Shown here in pieces: positions 35,899-44,622 of a DNA stretch of 64,000 nucleotides. Location of the stretch: assembly GCA_963844625.1 (NCBI GenBank), contig CAWJPF010000024.1:248001-312000 (forward strand), in the 5' to 3' direction. The notes under the pieces were generated by a model. The model saw only the letters and a program-made list of their open reading frames with translations. It was not told the DNA's origin and did not search any database. Both the position numbers and the translations under genes were made by a program. The stretch's first letter is position 1. Each line of letters begins with the position of its first letter. The DNA comes from Palsa-504 sp963844625. Lineage in GTDB: Bacteria; Actinomycetota; Actinomycetes; Streptosporangiales; Streptosporangiaceae.

Positions 35899-37092
35899 GT
35901 GACGCGCCGCCTGTCGTTCCCGGGGCGGCCCCGGGCGCGGCTTGGTGTCCTGGCGGCTGCGGCCCTGATCGCAGCGGCCGGGATCATCCTGCTCGTGTCC
36001 TGCCAGCAGATCGCCAGTGTCTCCCCTGCGTCGTCCCCGCGGCCGCACACCAGCCCGTCATCTTCACCCGCCGTCGCGCGCGCGCTGGCCGCGCTGCTGC
36101 GGCAGGGAAACCCGGACGCCGCAACGCCCGGCTACTGGGAGAATCCCAGCGCCACGCTGGAGGCTGCCGCCGCCGGCGCGGATGATGCCCGGTTCCGCGC
36201 GCTCGGCGCGCTGCTCGTGAAAGACGGCTTCGCCGGTGCCATTATCAACCTCGGCCGGGAGATGACCGGCGGCTGGTACAACTGGAGCGAGCGGAAATGC
36301 CCGCGCACCGACCCCCGCTGCTACGCCCTCGCCTGGCGGCACGCCGTGGACGCCATGCGGTCGGTGCCCGGGCAGCACTTCCGGTTCCTGTGGACCGCCT
36401 TCCCTGGCGCCGCCGCGGCCACCGACGCGTGGCCCGGTGCCTCCTATGTGGACCTAGTAGGTACCGACGTCTACGACTGGTACGGCGGCCCCGACTACAC
36501 CTACCCGCACACCGCCTCCGGCCAGCTGGACCACGACGCGAAGTGGCGGCAGATCCTCACCCAGCCCGGCGGCCTCGACTGGCTCGCCCGGCTGTCCCAG
36601 CTCACCGGCAAGCAGGTCGCCATCCCCGAGTGGGGGCTAGACTTCCACAGCTTCGGCGGCCAGGACGACCCGGCGTTCATCACCCGCATGCTCGCGTGGC
36701 TGCACGCCCACCACGCAATCGGCGTCTACTGGGCGGTCCATCACGTGGTTAACGATCAGGCTCTCCCTCCCGGCCCGCTGCTGGCCGACGTGGGCGGGTA
36801 CACGGGCAACACGGCCGGGGTAAACGACCTCGGCCTGCTGCTCGGCGGCCGCCTGCAGTACGCCGAGGCATTCCTGTCCGACCAGCAGGCAGTCTCCGAT
36901 TCCTCCGCACAGCCGGCGCTGGCCCACTTCCAGCATTCCGGCTACCAGCTCATCCTCGGCGTCCCGCTAGTGCCGCTGACCGTGTCCAGCTCTGCCAGCC
37001 CGCCCGAGCGGGAGCATCCATACCAGCTGGCCGACTACCCCGATGCGCTGGCCGCGTTCCGCCAGGGTGTATCCGGCGATCACCGCCCCTGA
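35899..37092 (+). CDS. GH26-like glycosidase, predicted lipoprotein
   Basis: The 397-residue protein has an Arg-rich N-terminus, a hydrophobic helix and the lipobox LVSC (about residues 32-35), so it should be a cell-surface lipoprotein. A Ser/Pro linker follows. The catalytic part has GREMTGGWYNWS (about 114-125; the acid/base Glu of clan A glycosidases) and IPEWGLDFHSF (about 240; the nucleophile Glu). This fits family GH26 (beta-mannanase type). The barrel seems to lack its first strands compared with usual GH26 enzymes. The GTG start overlaps an upstream frame; it precedes a GH59 enzyme. Confidence 0.7.
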   Translation: MTRRLSFPGRPRARLGVLAAAALIAAAGIILLVSCQQIASVSPASSPRPHTSPSSSPAVARALAALLRQGNPDAATPGYWENPSATLEAAAAGADDARFRALGALLVKDGFAGAIINLGREMTGGWYNWSERKCPRTDPRCYALAWRHAVDAMRSVPGQHFRFLWTAFPGAAAATDAWPGASYVDLVGTDVYDWYGGPDYTYPHTASGQLDHDAKWRQILTQPGGLDWLARLSQLTGKQVAIPEWGLDFHSFGGQDDPAFITRMLAWLHAHHAIGVYWAVHHVVNDQALPPGPLLADVGGYTGNTAGVNDLGLLLGGRLQYAEAFLSDQQAVSDSSAQPALAHFQHSGYQLILGVPLVPLTVSSSASPPEREHPYQLADYPDALAAFRQGVSGDHRP

Positions 37093-37133
37093 ACTGCGCC
37101 GCGCAAGGCCCGAGTCTGCCGGTCACCGGGTCG

Positions 37134-37178
37134 CCGGCCGGCCAGACCACCGGCCGGCTAGACCACCGGCCGGGCAGG
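37134..37178 (+). repeat. 16-bp tandem repeat after the GH26-like gene
   Basis: CCGGCCGGCCAGACCA at 37134, CCGGCCGGCTAGACCA at 37150 and a degenerate third copy at 37166 lie 42 bases after the GH26-like stop. The self-complementary CCGGCCGG cores could also form hairpins. The rest of 37093-37329 shows only the ribosome-binding site of the next gene. Confidence 0.75.
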
Positions 37179-37329
37179 CTGATCCGATCCGGTTGTCACG
37201 GCAGGTGCTGCTGGCAGCGCCCGGTAACGTTTGGCCTTCCGTTAAGCGAATCCGGACATCCCGGATACGTCCAGGTAGCTTGGCCACGGGCTGCGAGCGG
37301 CCCGGTTCCGAGCGCGGGAGGTGCTCCAG

Positions 37330-39306
37330 ATGACAACGATCACAATTGATGGCACGAAAGGCGGCCGGGTCTTTGATGGTGTCGGCGCCATCTCCGGCGG
37401 CGGCGGTAACTCCGTCCAGCTGATCAGCTACCCGGAACCGCAGCGCGGCGACATCCTTGATTACCTGTTCAAGCCGGGCGCCGGCGCGGCTTTGCAGATC
37501 CTCAAGGTCGAGGTCGGAGGTGACGCGTTCTCGTCCTGCGGGGCGGAGCCGAGCCATCAGCACAGCCGCGGCGTCCTGAACCCGAACGGCGGCTACGAAT
37601 GGTGGCTGATGCAGGAGGCGAAGGCCCGTAACCCGGCCATCAGGTTCTACGGGCTCGCGTGGGCGGCGCCCGGCTGGATCGGCGGCGGAGCTTTCTGGTC
37701 CCAGGACATGATCGACTACCTGGTGGCCTGGGTGGAGTGCGCCGCCAGCCATGGCTTGACGATCCACTACCTCGGTGGCTGGAATGAGCAGGGCTATGAC
37801 GCTGCCTGGTTCAAGGCGCTGCGGAAGTCGCTGGATGCGGCCGGGCACACTGGCACGACGATCGTCGCCTCCGACAAGGATCCCTTCGACTGGGCCGTAG
37901 ACGGCACCTACCGGTCCGAGGTGCCGTGGGCGATCGCCGATGACATGACAACGGATACGGACCTGGCCGCGGCGATCGGGGTTCTCGGGGCCCATGACGT
38001 GTGCTCCTACCCGACCACCGGGATGCAGTGCTGGTCCACCGCGGCCGCGGTTGCCTCAGGCAAGCCGCTGTGGCACAGCGAGGTCGGGGCGATGCCCGGC
38101 GCGGACGGCTCTGCGATGGTCCGGTCGGTGATCCGCGGGTACATCGACGCCCGGATGACCGGCCATATCCAGTGGCCGCTGATCACCACGCAGCCCCCCG
38201 GCCTTTTCTACCAGGACCGGGGGCTGATCTGGGCCGCGCAGCCACGCTCCGGCTACTACATTCCCAAGGCGATGCTCGGCGCCATCGCCGCGGTCACCCA
38301 GTTCACCAAGCCCGGCTGGATGCACATCGATAGCGCCTGCGGCTACCTGGGCGGCAACCGGGCCAACGGCTCCTACCTGGCGCTCCGAGCGGCTGACCGC
38401 AGCGCCTGGAGCCTGATAGCCGAAACCACCACCGCCGCCGCGGAACAGTTCATCACCGTAACCATCAGGGGTGGCCTGCCTAGTGGAACGGTGCATGTGT
38501 GGCGCACCAGCCCGGCATCAGCCGACCCGGCGGACTGGCTCCTGCGCCGAACCGATATCGCGCTGGACGCCGCTGGGAGCTTCACGTTCGGCTGCCTGGC
38601 CGGCTATGTCTACAGCTTCACCACCACCAGCAGGCAGGGCATCATCAGGCCATCGATACCCGCCAGCCAGCCTTTCCAGCTCCCCTACTCCGACGGCTGG
38701 ACCAGGGACGCCTCGGCGGCCGGGACGATGCCGCCGTACCTGGCGCCGCAGGACGGCAGTTTCGAGTTCGCCCGCGCAGCCGACGGCTCGAGTTCCTACG
38801 TCGTGGCCCAGACAACCCCGATGCAGCCCATCTTCTGGCATCCGAAGAGCTCACACGACACGCGCTTCCCGTACGCGGTCATCGGCAGCAGCGGGATGGC
38901 CAGCAACTACAAGGTCAGCGTGAGCCTCTGCTTCACCGCAAGTGGCCAATCCGGCGGCGTCATCGCGCGGTTCAGCAGCCAGGGAAACGAGATCTTCAAT
39001 TTCAGGGGATACATACTCGACCTTGGCTCGGCGGGCGGCTGGTGGCTCACCAAGAACAGCGTGAGCGTCGGCACCACCGTGCTCGCACACGGCACCATAG
39101 CGGCGCCCGCAATCGGGACGTGGACCTCCCTGGCCATCGGCGTCAACGTGACAACGATCACCGCCTGGGTAAATGGCCAGCAGGTGGCAATGGTCACCGA
39201 TAACGACCCGAATTACGCCACCGGCATACCCGGGATCGAGACCGATGCCTTCCGTGGTACCTGGTCATCCACTCAGTTCAAAGAATTCTCTGTGACGCCC
39301 TACTAA
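37330..39306 (+). CDS. GH59 galactocerebrosidase homologue
   Basis: The 658-residue protein resembles animal galactosylceramidase (GALC) over its first 400 residues: FDGVGAISGGGGNSVQL, YPEPQRGDILDYLFKPG, LQILKVEVGGDAFSS, GYEWWLMQEAKARNP. The acid/base Glu is in GGWNEQGYD (about 160) and the nucleophile Glu in PLWHSEVGAM (about 255). A beta-sandwich and a C-terminal lectin-like domain follow, as in GALC. It should hydrolyse terminal beta-galactosides. GGGAGGTG precedes the ATG. No signal peptide is visible, which is odd for this family; the adjacent GH26-like lipoprotein suggests a polysaccharide-use locus. Confidence 0.9.
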   Translation: MTTITIDGTKGGRVFDGVGAISGGGGNSVQLISYPEPQRGDILDYLFKPGAGAALQILKVEVGGDAFSSCGAEPSHQHSRGVLNPNGGYEWWLMQEAKARNPAIRFYGLAWAAPGWIGGGAFWSQDMIDYLVAWVECAASHGLTIHYLGGWNEQGYDAAWFKALRKSLDAAGHTGTTIVASDKDPFDWAVDGTYRSEVPWAIADDMTTDTDLAAAIGVLGAHDVCSYPTTGMQCWSTAAAVASGKPLWHSEVGAMPGADGSAMVRSVIRGYIDARMTGHIQWPLITTQPPGLFYQDRGLIWAAQPRSGYYIPKAMLGAIAAVTQFTKPGWMHIDSACGYLGGNRANGSYLALRAADRSAWSLIAETTTAAAEQFITVTIRGGLPSGTVHVWRTSPASADPADWLLRRTDIALDAAGSFTFGCLAGYVYSFTTTSRQGIIRPSIPASQPFQLPYSDGWTRDASAAGTMPPYLAPQDGSFEFARAADGSSSYVVAQTTPMQPIFWHPKSSHDTRFPYAVIGSSGMASNYKVSVSLCFTASGQSGGVIARFSSQGNEIFNFRGYILDLGSAGGWWLTKNSVSVGTTVLAHGTIAAPAIGTWTSLAIGVNVTTITAWVNGQQVAMVTDNDPNYATGIPGIETDAFRGTWSSTQFKEFSVTPY

Positions 39307-39340
39307 GCGATTGCGGCTGGAGGTCTGATATGAAGTCGCC

Positions 39341-39778
39341 ATGTGGGTTGTGATGAGCGCCGCCGAACGCGAGGAGTTCCTGGCGGGCGTGCATGTCGGC
39401 GTGCTGAGCGCGACAGCGGGCACGGCGGGCCAGACGCTGGCCGTCCCGGTCTGGTACAGCTACCAGCCGGGCGGCCTGGTGACCGTGCTGACCGGCCGCC
39501 GGTCGCGCAAGGCCGCGGCGATCCGCGCAGCGGGCCGGTTCGGCGTGTGCGTCCAGTACGACAGCCCGCCCTACCGCTACGTCACCGCCGAGGGGCCGGT
39601 CGTCAGCGAGGAGGAACTCGATCCCGCCGAGCGGCTTGCCATGGCCCGCCGCTACCTGGGTGCTGCCGGCGGTGACCGTTACGTCACGGACAACCCGGAT
39701 CCCGGGCGCGAGAACGTGGCGTTCCGGATGCGCCCGGAGCGCTGGCTCAGTCAGGATCAGGGGAGCGGCAGCAGCTGA
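39341..39778 (+). CDS. Pyridoxamine 5'-phosphate oxidase-fold (FMN/F420) protein
   Basis: The 145-residue protein has the split-barrel flavin-binding fold: VGVLSATAGTAGQTLAVPVW, VTVLTGRRSRKAAAIRAAGR and YVTAEGPVVS are typical of PNPOx-like proteins, many of which use F420 or FMN in actinobacteria. An ATG at 39353 (MSAAERE) is an alternative start. It follows the GH59 gene and is convergent with the enoyl reductase homologue. Substrate unknown. Confidence 0.82.
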   Translation: MWVVMSAAEREEFLAGVHVGVLSATAGTAGQTLAVPVWYSYQPGGLVTVLTGRRSRKAAAIRAAGRFGVCVQYDSPPYRYVTAEGPVVSEEELDPAERLAMARRYLGAAGGDRYVTDNPDPGRENVAFRMRPERWLSQDQGSGSS

Positions 39779-39902
39779 TGCACACCCTGGTAGAGCGGGC
39801 CAGGACGCTGGTGGACGCCCGGTCGCGGTAGCTGCACCCTGATCGCCGGCATCAGCAGCCAGACCCGATCGCAAGGGAGATGACCAGCCAGGACGTGGGA
39901 GT

Positions 39903-41153
39903 TCACCGGGGTAACTGGGTGATCTGCCGGGTGGCTAGCGTGTGGCCCGCCGACCTGAGCCGGGCGGCGAGCGCGGCGCCCATCGCGGTGGCTGGTGTCA
40001 GGACGCCAGCGCGAGCTGGCAGCTGGTTCCTGTCCAGCGCGAGGCACAATGCGGTTTCGCCGAGCATCACCGAGGTGGCGGCATATCCCGGGTCGCCCTG
40101 GGCCTCGATCATGGCCAGGTACCGTACCCCGGCCGAGGTCCGGGTATGGATCTGGATGCGGAAATAGCCCGTGCGGCGGGTCTTCTCGCCGGGGCCCTGG
40201 CCCGGTGCGGGCAGCAGCTGGCTGAGCATCGCCCGGGATGGCCCGAAGGCCAGCCCTGCCTCGGCGGCCTTCAGTGCGGCGCTGACCGTGGTGGCCAGCA
40301 GGGGCGCGGCCGGGCTGGCGCCGAAACCGGTGACCTCCCGGTAGCGGAACCGGCGGCCATAGGCCCAGCCCTGCAGCGCGTTGCTGCGGCGCACCACACG
40401 GGTGTTAATCCCGGCCATGGCGAACGGGCCGGTCCACATCCGCAGCTCACCGTCGTACCGGGCCCAGCCCGGGTCACGCTCGTCGCCCAGGTCGGGTTCG
40501 GCCGCGCGATCAGGGCTCAGTGCATAGGGATCGCTGACCACCCGGCGGCGCTGCGCGCTGGCCCGCACCTCCTCCTGCTGCCCCATCATCGACGCCAGCG
40601 TCCCCCCGCTGACACCGCCCCGCAGCGCCGTCACCACCAGCGTCGTGTCCTGCAGGTCGCCGGCGTCATCGGCGCGGGCGGCCTGATGCAACAGCAGCAC
40701 CCCCAGATCGGACGGGACCGAGTCAAACCCGCAGCAGTGCACGATCCGCGCGCCCGTGGCTGCGGCGACGTCGTGGCAGCGGTCGATGCTGTCCCGGATA
40801 AACAGCACCTCGCCGGTCAGGTCGGCGTAGTCGGTGCCCGCCTCGGCGCAGGCCTGGACCAGCGGGAGCCCGTGCGCGCGGTAGGGGCCCACCGTGCTCA
40901 CCACTACCCGGGCCGCCCGGGCCAGCACCGCCAGCGACACCGGATCACCCGAATCGGCGACCAGCAGCGGCCAGGCCGACGCGACAGTACCCAGCCCCGC
41001 CCGGACATCGGCCATCCGCTGTTTGGAGCGTCCCGCAAGGCCGATGCGCACGCCTCCGGAGCCATGACCGGCCAGGTAACGGGCCACCAGCCGCCCGGCG
41101 AAACCGGTGGCGCCGAACACCACCACGTCTAGCTGCCGGTCCCCGCTCACCAC
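39903..41153 (-). CDS. Saccharopine dehydrogenase-like / trans-acting enoyl reductase family protein
   Basis: The 416-residue protein opens with a Rossmann domain (VVVFGATGFAGRLVARYLA) and has TDYADLTGEVLFIRD and HCCGFDSVPSDLGVLLL, hallmarks of the actinobacterial family related to mycobacterial Rv2953, a trans-acting enoyl reductase in phenolglycolipid synthesis. Most homologues are uncharacterised reductases. The start is one of two adjacent GTG codons. An imperfect inverted repeat CTAGAC/GTCTAG (about 41162-41193) lies just upstream and may be regulatory. Confidence 0.88.
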   Translation of the reverse strand: MVSGDRQLDVVVFGATGFAGRLVARYLAGHGSGGVRIGLAGRSKQRMADVRAGLGTVASAWPLLVADSGDPVSLAVLARAARVVVSTVGPYRAHGLPLVQACAEAGTDYADLTGEVLFIRDSIDRCHDVAAATGARIVHCCGFDSVPSDLGVLLLHQAARADDAGDLQDTTLVVTALRGGVSGGTLASMMGQQEEVRASAQRRRVVSDPYALSPDRAAEPDLGDERDPGWARYDGELRMWTGPFAMAGINTRVVRRSNALQGWAYGRRFRYREVTGFGASPAAPLLATTVSAALKAAEAGLAFGPSRAMLSQLLPAPGQGPGEKTRRTGYFRIQIHTRTSAGVRYLAMIEAQGDPGYAATSVMLGETALCLALDRNQLPARAGVLTPATAMGAALAARLRSAGHTLATRQITQLPR

Positions 41154-41328
41154 TTCATCCTAGACAAGCCGGTACCAGACGGGCCGGGTCTAGTGCGTCG
41201 GGGTGCGCTTCCCGCCGCCGGCGCCGGGGCAGGGCGACGCGGAGCAGGTCCGGACTGAGGTGCTTGTGGGAGTGATGCGGCGGCCAGCGCGAGGGGTGAC
41301 GGGGGCAGGCAGGAGGCCCGTTCGGGAT

Positions 41329-41460
41329 AAAAAATATCGTTGGCCCCGGCCGCCGCGGCCGGGGTCCTTGCGGTTGAATACCTTGTGTGCCGATGCGCGT
41401 GCCGCAGAGCCTGGCCTGCGGTGACTACGACCGGACGCAGCCGCGGTCCGGTCGGCCTTC
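41329..41460 (-). ncRNA. Candidate small structured RNA
   Basis: Read on the minus strand, three hairpins follow one another: GACCGGAC/GTCCGGTC (41429-41453), CCGCAG/CTGCGG (41402-41421) and a perfect 9-bp stem CCCCGGCCG/CGGCCGGGG with a 3-base loop (41344-41364). About nine bases after the last stem come six T (41334-41329), as in an intrinsic terminator. No minus-strand gene lies immediately upstream that this terminator could serve, which suggests a short transcript of its own. The remaining intergenic sequence shows no gene. Confidence 0.3.
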
Positions 41461-41517
41461 GCCTCCCGCGCGTTCCGGTGGCTGGCACCGTCGCCGGACA
41501 AGGCCTGCGTGATCTGA

Positions 41518-42720
41518 TTGACGGGATTCAAGGCCGGCCTCGGCGTGGTGCTGCGGGAGTGGGGGCGGATCGGCATCACGGGCTTCGGCGGGCCGCCGGC
41601 CCACATCGCGCTGCTGCGGCGGCTGTGCGTGGACCGGGAAGGCTGGCTCGACGCGGCTGAGTTCGAGGACGCGATCGCCACCTGCAACCTGCTGCCGGGA
41701 CCGGCGTCAACCGAGCTCGCGATCTTCTGCGCCTGGCGGGTGCGCGGCCGGCTCGGCGCGCTGGCAGGCGGCCTGGCCTTCATCGTGCCCGGTCTGATCA
41801 TCATCTTGGTGCTCTCGGCGCTTTTCCTGGCGGGAGCGTCCCCGGTCTGGGTCCGGGGAGTGGGGGCGGGAGCGGGCGGCGCGGTGGCGGCAGTGGCGGT
41901 CGCGGCCGGCTGGGCGCTGCTGACACCGAGCTGGAAACGAGCCTCGGCCCGGGACGGCGCTTCTGAGGGGTCGGCCGTTCCGCGCGGGCGGGCGGCGCGG
42001 CTGCGGTGGGTGATTTACCTGCTGGCCGGCGGGGCGGCCGCGGCCACGATCGGGCCCTGGCTGGTGCTGGTGCTGCTCGGCTGCGGGTTGTTCGAGTTCG
42101 GCCTACGGCGTGGGCGTGATCATGCGGTGACGTCGGTTTTCCTGGCGCCGGCGTTGGTGCCGCTTTTCCCGGCGGCGGTCGGCGCCGGGGTGCTGGCGTC
42201 GGTAGCCTGGGTGGCGTTCAAGGTGGGGGCGCTGTCGTTCGGCGGCGGCTTCGTGATCATTCCGCTGATGCAGGCCGACGCGGTGGGACGGCACTGGATG
42301 ACCGGCGGCCAGTTCCTGAACGCCGTCGCGCTCGGCCAGATAACCCCCGGCCCGGTCGTGCAGACAGTCGCCGCGGTCGGCTACGCCGCCGCGGGACTGC
42401 CCGGCGCGCTGCTGGCCGCCTTCGTCGCCTTCACGCCGTCGTTTGTCTTCGTCCTCGCCGGCGGACGGTACTTCGACCGGCTGCGGGGCAACCCGCAGGC
42501 GCAATCCTTCCTGGACGGCGCGGGCCCGGCCGCCATCGGCGCCATCTTCGGCTCGGCGATCCTGCTGGGCCGGGAGCTGAGTGTGGCGTGGCAGTTCGGG
42601 GTGCTGGGCGGAGCGGCGGTGCTGCTGCTGGTCCTGCGCCGCGGTGTCGTCCTGACCTTGCTCCTGGCGGCCGCGACCGGGCTGATTATCGCGCTGGCGG
42701 GCGGGCCGCTGCCTGGGTAA
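41518..42720 (+). CDS. chrA: Chromate transporter (ChrA family)
   Basis: The 400-residue protein has two homologous halves of about six helices each, as in full-length ChrA: GITGFGGPPAHIALLRR and NLLPGPASTELAIF in the first half, GALSFGGGFVIIPLMQ and NAVALGQITPGPVVQTV in the second. It exports chromate. The start is uncertain: TTG 41518 gives the usual N-terminus, and no ATG is near. Its 3' end overlaps the convergent dapF gene by 35 bases. Confidence 0.92.
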   Translation: MTGFKAGLGVVLREWGRIGITGFGGPPAHIALLRRLCVDREGWLDAAEFEDAIATCNLLPGPASTELAIFCAWRVRGRLGALAGGLAFIVPGLIIILVLSALFLAGASPVWVRGVGAGAGGAVAAVAVAAGWALLTPSWKRASARDGASEGSAVPRGRAARLRWVIYLLAGGAAAATIGPWLVLVLLGCGLFEFGLRRGRDHAVTSVFLAPALVPLFPAAVGAGVLASVAWVAFKVGALSFGGGFVIIPLMQADAVGRHWMTGGQFLNAVALGQITPGPVVQTVAAVGYAAAGLPGALLAAFVAFTPSFVFVLAGGRYFDRLRGNPQAQSFLDGAGPAAIGAIFGSAILLGRELSVAWQFGVLGGAAVLLLVLRRGVVLTLLLAAATGLIIALAGGPLPG

Positions 42721-43714
42721 CGGCGGCGGTTTCGAGGGCGGCGGTTTCGATGCCGATCGTGCGGAGTCGCAGGGCGTTCTGCTCGTCGAGGGCGGCGTAG
42801 GCGCGCACCTCGTCGTGTGTGAACTCGCGCTCGCCAGAAACCGGCAGGCCCCGGGCCAGCGCGCTGGGGTCGACCTCGGCCCGGTAGACGAACGTCGCGT
42901 TGCCCTCGAGGACCGGGTGCCATTGCCCCTGGCGGATCCGCATCGACACGGTGGCCGTCCCGCCGGCGTTACGGACGACGACCTGGCGCTCGGGGTCGAC
43001 CGGGCTGATGCGGGAGTAGACCGCGCGGGACGCGACCATGCCGGAACCGCACGAGGCGGTGAGCCCGGCGCCGCGCTCAAACGTGCGGACGAAAACCTCT
43101 TCCGCCTGAAGCGGCAGCAGCACCGACAGGTTGGCTCCGGCCGGGAACACGTCCGGGCGAGCGGCTACCCGCTCCCCCATCGCGATCAGGTCGGACTCGA
43201 CGTAGGAACCGACGCGGGCGACCAGATGGGGGTTAGGGATCGTGACGGCACTGAATTCAAGCCCCGGGTCGAGTTCGGGCAGGAGGGCGCCGATCAGCGG
43301 GTTCCGGCCAGCCACCACGGGGCTCCGCGGGCTGAAGTCGACCGCCGGATGCTCGAGCCTGATCTGGCTCACGCCCTCCGCGGTGGTCGCGCCACGGCGC
43401 ACCGTGTACTCGGCCGTACCGCTGCGTATGGTGGCTGCGTCAGCCCCGCGCCGGTCCAGGACGACCCGGCCTAGGCAGCGCATGCCGTTTCCGCAGAACT
43501 CGGCGGCCGAACCGTCCGGGTTGAAGAACCAGGCCTCGGGCACCCGCGGGCCCGCGTCGTAGAAGTAGACGCCGTCGCCGCCGAACGGCCCGCTGCGGTC
43601 GCACAGATGCGTGACGAAGGCCCGCAGGTCTGCCTGTGACGCGAAGTCGCGGGGCGTCATGGCGGCTACGAAGATATCGTTCTTCGAGCCATGCGCGTTC
43701 AGGATCTCGGCCAT
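42686..43714 (-). CDS. dapF: Diaminopimelate epimerase
   Basis: The 342-residue protein has both catalytic cysteines in their motifs: FCGNGMRCLG (about 73-82) and TASCGSGMVASRA (about 223), the latter followed by the second half of the pseudo-symmetric fold. It converts LL- to meso-diaminopimelate for lysine and peptidoglycan. The protein is longer than many DapF (about 280) because of a C-terminal extension containing a duplicated ETAAL/ETAAV. It starts 58 bases after the Nudix-like gene on the same strand. MAEILNAHGSKND is a typical N-terminus. Confidence 0.95.
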   Translation of the reverse strand: MAEILNAHGSKNDIFVAAMTPRDFASQADLRAFVTHLCDRSGPFGGDGVYFYDAGPRVPEAWFFNPDGSAAEFCGNGMRCLGRVVLDRRGADAATIRSGTAEYTVRRGATTAEGVSQIRLEHPAVDFSPRSPVVAGRNPLIGALLPELDPGLEFSAVTIPNPHLVARVGSYVESDLIAMGERVAARPDVFPAGANLSVLLPLQAEEVFVRTFERGAGLTASCGSGMVASRAVYSRISPVDPERQVVVRNAGGTATVSMRIRQGQWHPVLEGNATFVYRAEVDPSALARGLPVSGEREFTHDEVRAYAALDEQNALRLRTIGIETAALETAAVTQAAARPPAR

Positions 43715-43738
43715 CCCGGCCAGCCTATCCGCACCCGC

Positions 43739-43777
43739 GTGCCGGGTCAGCGTGCCGGGTCAGCGTAGCGGGTCAGG
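43739..43777 (-). repeat. 13-bp tandem array containing the Nudix-like stop codon, 3 units
   Basis: On the plus strand the units GTGCCGGGTCAGC (43739), GTGCCGGGTCAGC (43752) and GTAGCGGGTCAGG (43765) follow directly. Each contains TCA, read as TGA on the minus strand; the rightmost is the gene's stop. The 13-base period puts the three stops in three different frames. Confidence 0.88.
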
Positions 43778-44246
43778 CGCTGAAGGCATCCTGCCAGGGG
43801 GCCGCGGCGGCGTTCGCCAGCGCGTGGCCGCCGATACCGCCGACGCCGACCGGGCCGAACGCGGGGTAGGTGGAAAAGCGCATCCCCTCCGCGTAATTCC
43901 GCAGCGCCACCCGGGAGCGGTCGAGCATGTTCGTAGGCAGCTGGCCCAGGCCGAACCACCGCACGTCGGGCGAGGTGCACTCGCCCTCCCAGCCGGACAC
44001 GGTGAGGAAGAAGGCGATGCGACCGCTGCCGGAAACGTCCTGCATGACGTGGGCGAGCGATACGTTCTCGGCGCTGATCGCCACCCCGGCCTCGATGGCG
44101 GCGACCCGGACCGCCGTCTCGACGATGGTCTCCCTGGCAGCCAGCTCGCCCGTCGGCGGCTCGTAGGCGCCGTCGCCGTAACCGGTATTGGACCGCTCCC
44201 GCAGCAGAATCCGCCCGTGCCTCATCAGCAAGAGGATGACGTCCAC
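43773..44246 (-). CDS. Nudix-like protein with degenerate Nudix box
   Basis: From the GTG at 44246 (after AAGGG) the protein has 157 residues. The Nudix box region reads GELAARETIVETAVRVAAIE followed by AGV: the spacing G-x5-E-x7-R is right, but the canonical REUxEE is RVAAIE, so two of the metal-binding acidic residues are replaced. Pyrophosphohydrolase activity is therefore doubtful; it may be a ligand-binding or altered Nudix protein. It likely shares a transcript with dapF. Longer in-frame starts up to 44381 exist but run into non-coding-like sequence. Confidence 0.75.
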   Translation of the reverse strand: MDVILLLMRHGRILLRERSNTGYGDGAYEPPTGELAARETIVETAVRVAAIEAGVAISAENVSLAHVMQDVSGSGRIAFFLTVSGWEGECTSPDVRWFGLGQLPTNMLDRSRVALRNYAEGMRFSTYPAFGPVGVGGIGGHALANAAAAPWQDAFSA

Positions 44247-44413
44247 GGCGACCCTTCGACGTTGCTGAACGTCTACAGCGACCGCGATGTCGCCCGCTAT
44301 GCCCATAGTGACCGCCTTGCCGCGCACCCCTACCCGCCCCTGCCTGGGCCCCTGCCCGACGCATATCAGTTTCATACGCACTGCCCAGGAAAGAGCACAC
44401 TACCGCCGGCAGG

Positions 44414-44550
44414 CTGTGGATCGCCATGTGCACAAGGCCCGTCAACCTGTGGACGAGCAAGGGGAAAGACGAGCGGGCTGTGGACACAATCACGCGGGAG
44501 CCTTGGCCAACAGGCCACGCGGGCTGTGGAGAACGGAACGCACGTGTGGA
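44414..44550 (+). other. Cluster of five DnaA-box-like sequences
   Basis: CTGTGGA occurs at 44414, 44447, 44478 and 44524 and GTGTGGA at 44544, all in the same direction. The full nonamers resemble the reverse of the actinobacterial DnaA box TTGTCCACA (best is TGTCCACAG at 44478-44486). Spacings are 33, 31, 46 and 20 bases, mostly near whole helical turns. The region is gene-free and poorer in GC than its surroundings. No dnaA, dnaN or parAB is present, so it is not shown to be the chromosomal origin. Confidence 0.4.
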
Positions 44551-44566
44551 CGAGAATCGGCCGAGA

Positions 44567-44622
44567 ATAGTTGAAAAACTATCGACCCTAACTTTACGGT
44601 CTGTTACTCACGGTAATAACAG
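44567..44622. other. AT-rich segment with two inverted repeats
   Basis: ATAGTT-GAAA-AACTAT (44567-44582) is a perfect 6-bp hairpin with a GAAA loop. TCTGTTA (44600-44606) pairs with TAACAGA (44617-44623). They directly follow the DnaA-box-like cluster and could be protein sites, promoters or part of the same element. Confidence 0.45.

Noticed and set aside
44414..44550. Calling the TGTGGA cluster a chromosomal oriC
   Set aside because: No dnaA, dnaN, rpmH or parAB neighbours, and only five degenerate boxes; kept as a finding but not annotated as an origin.
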